Assembly (NCBI GenBank): GCA_002384815.1
Contig: DGBN01000076.1
Span: 1-9,074 of the forward strand
Direction of reading: 5' to 3'
Origin: Oxalobacteraceae bacterium UBA4003
Lineage (GTDB): Bacteria > Pseudomonadota > Gammaproteobacteria > Burkholderiales > Burkholderiaceae_D
DNA: 9,074 nucleotides
Part shown: piece by piece, positions 6,750-9,074 of the stretch
How the letters are laid out: the number at the start of each line of letters is the position of its first letter
Position numbering within the stretch: position 1 is the first letter of the stretch
The notes under the pieces: generated by a model
The model's database searches: none
Told to the model about the DNA's origin: nothing
The model's input: the letters and a program-made list of their open reading frames with translations, nothing else
Made by a program: the position numbers and the translations under genes

Positions 6750-7886
6750 TTACACGATGCCGAGATGTTCGGTGCCCTTGCTCAAATCGCGGTTTTTCGC
6801 TTCGTTGCCATGCAGCTTGATGGACAGGCGCAGATCGTTAACCGAATCGGCGTTGCGCAAGGCATCTTCGTAGGAAATTTTTCCTGCTTCATATAAATCG
6901 AACAGCGCCTGGTCGAAAGTCTGCATGCCGAGCTCGCGTGACTTTTTCATGATTTCCTTGATTTCATGCACATCGCCCTTGAAGATCAAATCGGAAACCA
7001 GCGGTGAGTTCAGCATGATCTCGACGGCGACGCAGCGGCCTTTTGTATCTTTCAGCGGAATCAGGCGCTGTGAAATCATGCCCTTCAGATTCAGCGATAA
7101 ATCCATCAGCAGTTGCTGACGACGTTCTTCGGGGAAAAAATTGACGATGCGATCCAGCGCCTGATTCGAGCTGTTCGCATGCATGGTGGCCAGGCACAAG
7201 TGACCGGTTTCGGCAAAGGCGATCGCATAATCCATGGTTTCGCGATCGCGGATTTCGCCGATGAAAATGACGTCCGGCGCCTGGCGCAAGGTATTCTTCA
7301 GCGCGATGCCCCAACCGTCAGTATCGATGCCGATTTCACGTTGGGTGATCACGCAGTTCTTATGCGGATGCACATACTCGACCGGATCTTCGATCGTGAT
7401 GATGTGGCCGAAACTGTTTTCGTTGCGATAACCGAGCATGGCTGCCAGCGTGGTTGATTTACCGGAGCCGGTCGCACCGACCATGATGACCAGGCCACGC
7501 TTGGTCATCACCACATCTTTCAAGGTTTCCGGCACACCCAGATCCTCGATTTTTGGAATCGCGGTGGTGATGGTACGCAACACCATGCCGACCTTGCCCT
7601 GTTGCACGAATGCAGAGACGCGAAAGCGGCCTATGCCGCCCGGACTGATGGCGAAGTTGGATTCTTTCGTTGCTTCAAATTCTGCCGCCTGTTTATCACT
7701 CATGATCGCGCGTGCGAGTTCGATCGTATGCGTGGCATTCAGCGGCTGGTTGGAGACTTGCGTCATCTTGCCGTCGATCTTGAATGCCGGCGGGAAGTCG
7801 GCAGTAATGAAAAGATCGGAGCCGTTCTTGCTGAGCATCAGGCGCAGCAAGTCGTACATGAATTTGGTAGCCTGATCGCGTTCCAT
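6750..7886 (-). CDS. pilU: Type IV pilus retraction ATPase PilU
   Basis: This 378-residue hexameric ATPase acts at the inner-membrane base of the type IV pilus, working with PilT to power retraction (twitching, adhesion, DNA uptake). The N-terminal PAS-like domain spans about 1-115 and contains GSDLFITADFPPAFKIDG (22-39). Walker A is GATGSGKS (137-144), the Asp-box HIITIEDPVEYVH (161-173), Walker B DVIFIGEIRD (205-214), and the His-box GHLCLATMHAN follows. FPEERRQQLLMDLSLNLKG and the extended C-terminal tail (NEAKNRDLSKGTEHLGIV) are characteristic of PilU rather than PilT. The ATG at 7886 has an AAGGGA ribosome site 4 nt upstream. It lies 113 nt downstream of the chimeric ATPase gene, in the normal place of pilU after pilT. 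Confidence 0.95.
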   Translation of the reverse strand: MERDQATKFMYDLLRLMLSKNGSDLFITADFPPAFKIDGKMTQVSNQPLNATHTIELARAIMSDKQAAEFEATKESNFAISPGGIGRFRVSAFVQQGKVGMVLRTITTAIPKIEDLGVPETLKDVVMTKRGLVIMVGATGSGKSTTLAAMLGYRNENSFGHIITIEDPVEYVHPHKNCVITQREIGIDTDGWGIALKNTLRQAPDVIFIGEIRDRETMDYAIAFAETGHLCLATMHANSSNQALDRIVNFFPEERRQQLLMDLSLNLKGMISQRLIPLKDTKGRCVAVEIMLNSPLVSDLIFKGDVHEIKEIMKKSRELGMQTFDQALFDLYEAGKISYEDALRNADSVNDLRLSIKLHGNEAKNRDLSKGTEHLGIV

Positions 7887-7941
7887 GTTGTCCCTTTTTT
7901 ATTCGATTCTTTTAGCCGTATGGCCTCGTGCGTCCCACTTC

Positions 7942-7957
7942 GTAGCTTACAAGCTAC
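7942..7957. repeat. Inverted repeat in the gap before pilU
   Basis: GTAGCTT (7942-7948) and AAGCTAC (7951-7957) are perfect complements separated by two bases. The transcript of the minus-strand operon could form a short hairpin here. No T-run follows, so it does not look like an intrinsic terminator. Confidence 0.5.
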
Positions 7958-7965
7958 TCGGATTC

Positions 7966-7999
7966 ACGCGGCGCAAAGCATGCTTTGCGAAACCCGCGT
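7966..7999. repeat. Palindrome abutting the chimeric ATPase stop codon
   Basis: CGCAAAGCATGCTTTGCG (7972-7989) is a perfect 18-base palindrome. It is flanked by ACGCGG (7966-7971) and CCGCGT (7994-7999), which also pair, leaving a four-base bulge. The resulting stem begins immediately after the stop codon of the upstream minus-strand gene. With no T-tract it is not a standard terminator. It may stabilise the 3' end of the upstream cistron or slow read-through into pilU, or it may be a dispersed palindromic repeat. Confidence 0.6.
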
Positions 8000-9074
8000 T
8001 CATCCAGGGAAATTGTCCGGTGTCTTGGCGGCCGAACGCGCTGCCGCATTCGAAATCACATTGCGCTTCACCAGCTCGGTCAGATTGCTGTCCAGCGTCT
8101 GCATGCCGACGTTGGAACCGGTCTGGATGGCTGAATACATTTGCGCAATTTTTGCTTCGCGAATCAGATTGCGAATCGCCGGCGTGCCCAGCATGATTTC
8201 ATGTGCGGCCACGCGGCCGCTGCCATCCTTGGTTTTCAGCAGTGTTTGCGAGATGACGGCTTGCAGCGATTCGGACAACATCGCGCGTACCATTTCCTTT
8301 TCATCGCCGGGGAAGACGTCGATGATACGGTCTATGGTTTTGGCGGCGGATGAAGTATGCAGCGTGCCGAACACCAGATGGCCGGTTTCCGCCGCCGACA
8401 GCGCCAGGCGTATGGTTTCCAGATCGCGCAACTCACCGACCAGCACCACATCCGGATCTTCACGCAAGGCAGAGCGGAGCGCGTTTTCGAAGGAATGCGT
8501 ATGCGGACCGACTTCACGCTGGTTGATCAGGCACTTTTTGCTCTGGTGCACGAATTCAATCGGGTCTTCGACGGTGAGAATATTGCGCTCGCGGGTGTTG
8601 ATCTCCGACAGCGCGGCATACAGCGTAGTGGTCTTGCCCGAGCCTGTCGGGCCAGTCACCAGCAAAATGCCGTGCGGCCGGTGGATGAGCTTGTTCAGCC
8701 GCGCTTGCAGTTCGCGCGTTAACCCCAGGTTATCGAGCGTCAAGCGTCCGGCTTCTTTGTCCAACAGGCGCAATACGACGCGTTCGCCTTGGCCCGAAGG
8801 CAGGGTGGACACCCGCACATCGACCGGGCGACCGGCCAAACGCAGCGAGATACGACCATCCTGCGGCACGCGTTTTTCGGCAATGTCGAGGTTCGCCATC
8901 ACCTTGATCCGCGAGACGATGATACCGGCCACGGCACGCGGTGGTTCAAGCACCTCGCGCAACATGCCATCGACGCGAAAACGCACCACCATACGGCTTT
9001 CGAAGCTTTCCAGATGAATATCGGATGCACCCTCGCGCACGGCTTCGGAAAGCAGCGCATTGATCAGGCGAATG
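8000..9074 (-). CDS. Chimeric GspE(N)-PilT(C) secretion/pilus ATPase, partial
   Basis: This is a secretion-superfamily ATPase whose frame stays open to the window edge, so its 5' end is missing; about 358 residues are visible. Numbering from the GTG at 9040, residues 1-152 read as GspE: EGASDIHLE, LDIAEKRVPQDGR (51-63), VSTLPSGQGERVVLRLLDK (77-95) and Walker A GPTGSGKT (130-137, bases 8630-8653), followed by TTLYAALSEIN. After the shared block ILTVEDPIE (8555-8581) the protein reads as PilT: FVHQSKKCLINQREV, LREDPDVVLVGELRD (Walker B), GHLVFGTLHTSSAAKTIDR and AIRNLIRE (8156-8179), the signature needed for PilT retraction, ending in PDNFPG. The GspE zinc-binding four-cysteine domain is absent, as is the PilT N-terminal domain. 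No frameshift is seen. The gene lies upstream of pilU, where pilT is expected. It is either a real gene fusion or an assembly join; function is unknown, possibly a modified retraction motor. Confidence 0.85.
   Translation of the reverse strand, partial: IRLINALLSEAVREGASDIHLESFESRMVVRFRVDGMLREVLEPPRAVAGIIVSRIKVMANLDIAEKRVPQDGRISLRLAGRPVDVRVSTLPSGQGERVVLRLLDKEAGRLTLDNLGLTRELQARLNKLIHRPHGILLVTGPTGSGKTTTLYAALSEINTRERNILTVEDPIEFVHQSKKCLINQREVGPHTHSFENALRSALREDPDVVLVGELRDLETIRLALSAAETGHLVFGTLHTSSAAKTIDRIIDVFPGDEKEMVRAMLSESLQAVISQTLLKTKDGSGRVAAHEIMLGTPAIRNLIREAKIAQMYSAIQTGSNVGMQTLDSNLTELVKRNVISNAAARSAAKTPDNFPG

Noticed and set aside
7602..9017. A 471-codon plus-strand open frame opposite pilU and the chimeric ATPase.
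   Set aside because: It is a composition-driven shadow antisense to two clear ATPase genes. Its translation is Ser/Arg/Thr-rich without recognisable domains, and it spans the gap between them.
8000..9074. The upstream ATPase as an ordinary PilB or GspE.
   Set aside because: PilB and GspE have a Cys4 zinc domain and different sequence after the Asp-box; here the C-terminal part carries PilT-specific VHQSKKCLINQREV and AIRNLIRE.
1..9074. Phage, transposase, CRISPR, toxin-antitoxin or tRNA features.
   Set aside because: I found no matching proteins, spaced direct repeats or cloverleaf sequences on either strand.

Overview
The window looks like chromosomal DNA of a Betaproteobacterium, most likely in Burkholderiales and plausibly Oxalobacteraceae (Herminiimonas/Janthinobacterium-like). 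I base this on the moderately GC-rich coding sequence, the character of the proteins (GlcD, GlcE, PilU and PduO-type adenosyltransferase all have a Burkholderiales flavour) and the expected pilT-pilU gene order. The placement is inferred from remembered family sequences; no search was run.

Layout: bases 1-540 hold no convincing gene. They contain non-coding, repeat-like DNA with several imperfect inverted repeats. Next comes an ATP:cob(I)alamin adenosyltransferase on the minus strand (541-1098), divergent from a GcvA-type LysR regulator (1219-2118) that ends at a strong intrinsic terminator. The glycolate oxidase genes glcD, glcE and glcF follow on the plus strand (2309-6183). They are closed by a bidirectional terminator shared with the convergent minus-strand block.

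The minus-strand block reads, in transcription order: a type II/IV secretion ATPase entering from beyond base 9074, then pilU, then a thiol (glutathione-type) peroxidase that starts 2 nt after the pilU stop. GlcDEF would oxidise glycolate to glyoxylate at the membrane, possibly under the LysR regulator. PilU and its upstream partner would drive type IV pilus retraction.

The most unusual item is that upstream ATPase. Its N-terminal part, through Walker A, reads as GspE (type II secretion assembly ATPase). From the Asp-box onward it reads as PilT (retraction ATPase), including the PilT signature AIRNLIRE. The switch is in frame and falls in a block common to both families (8555-8581). It sits immediately upstream of pilU, where an ordinary pilT is expected. 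It is either a genuine gspE-pilT gene fusion or an assembly chimera. The other genes look intact and ordinary.
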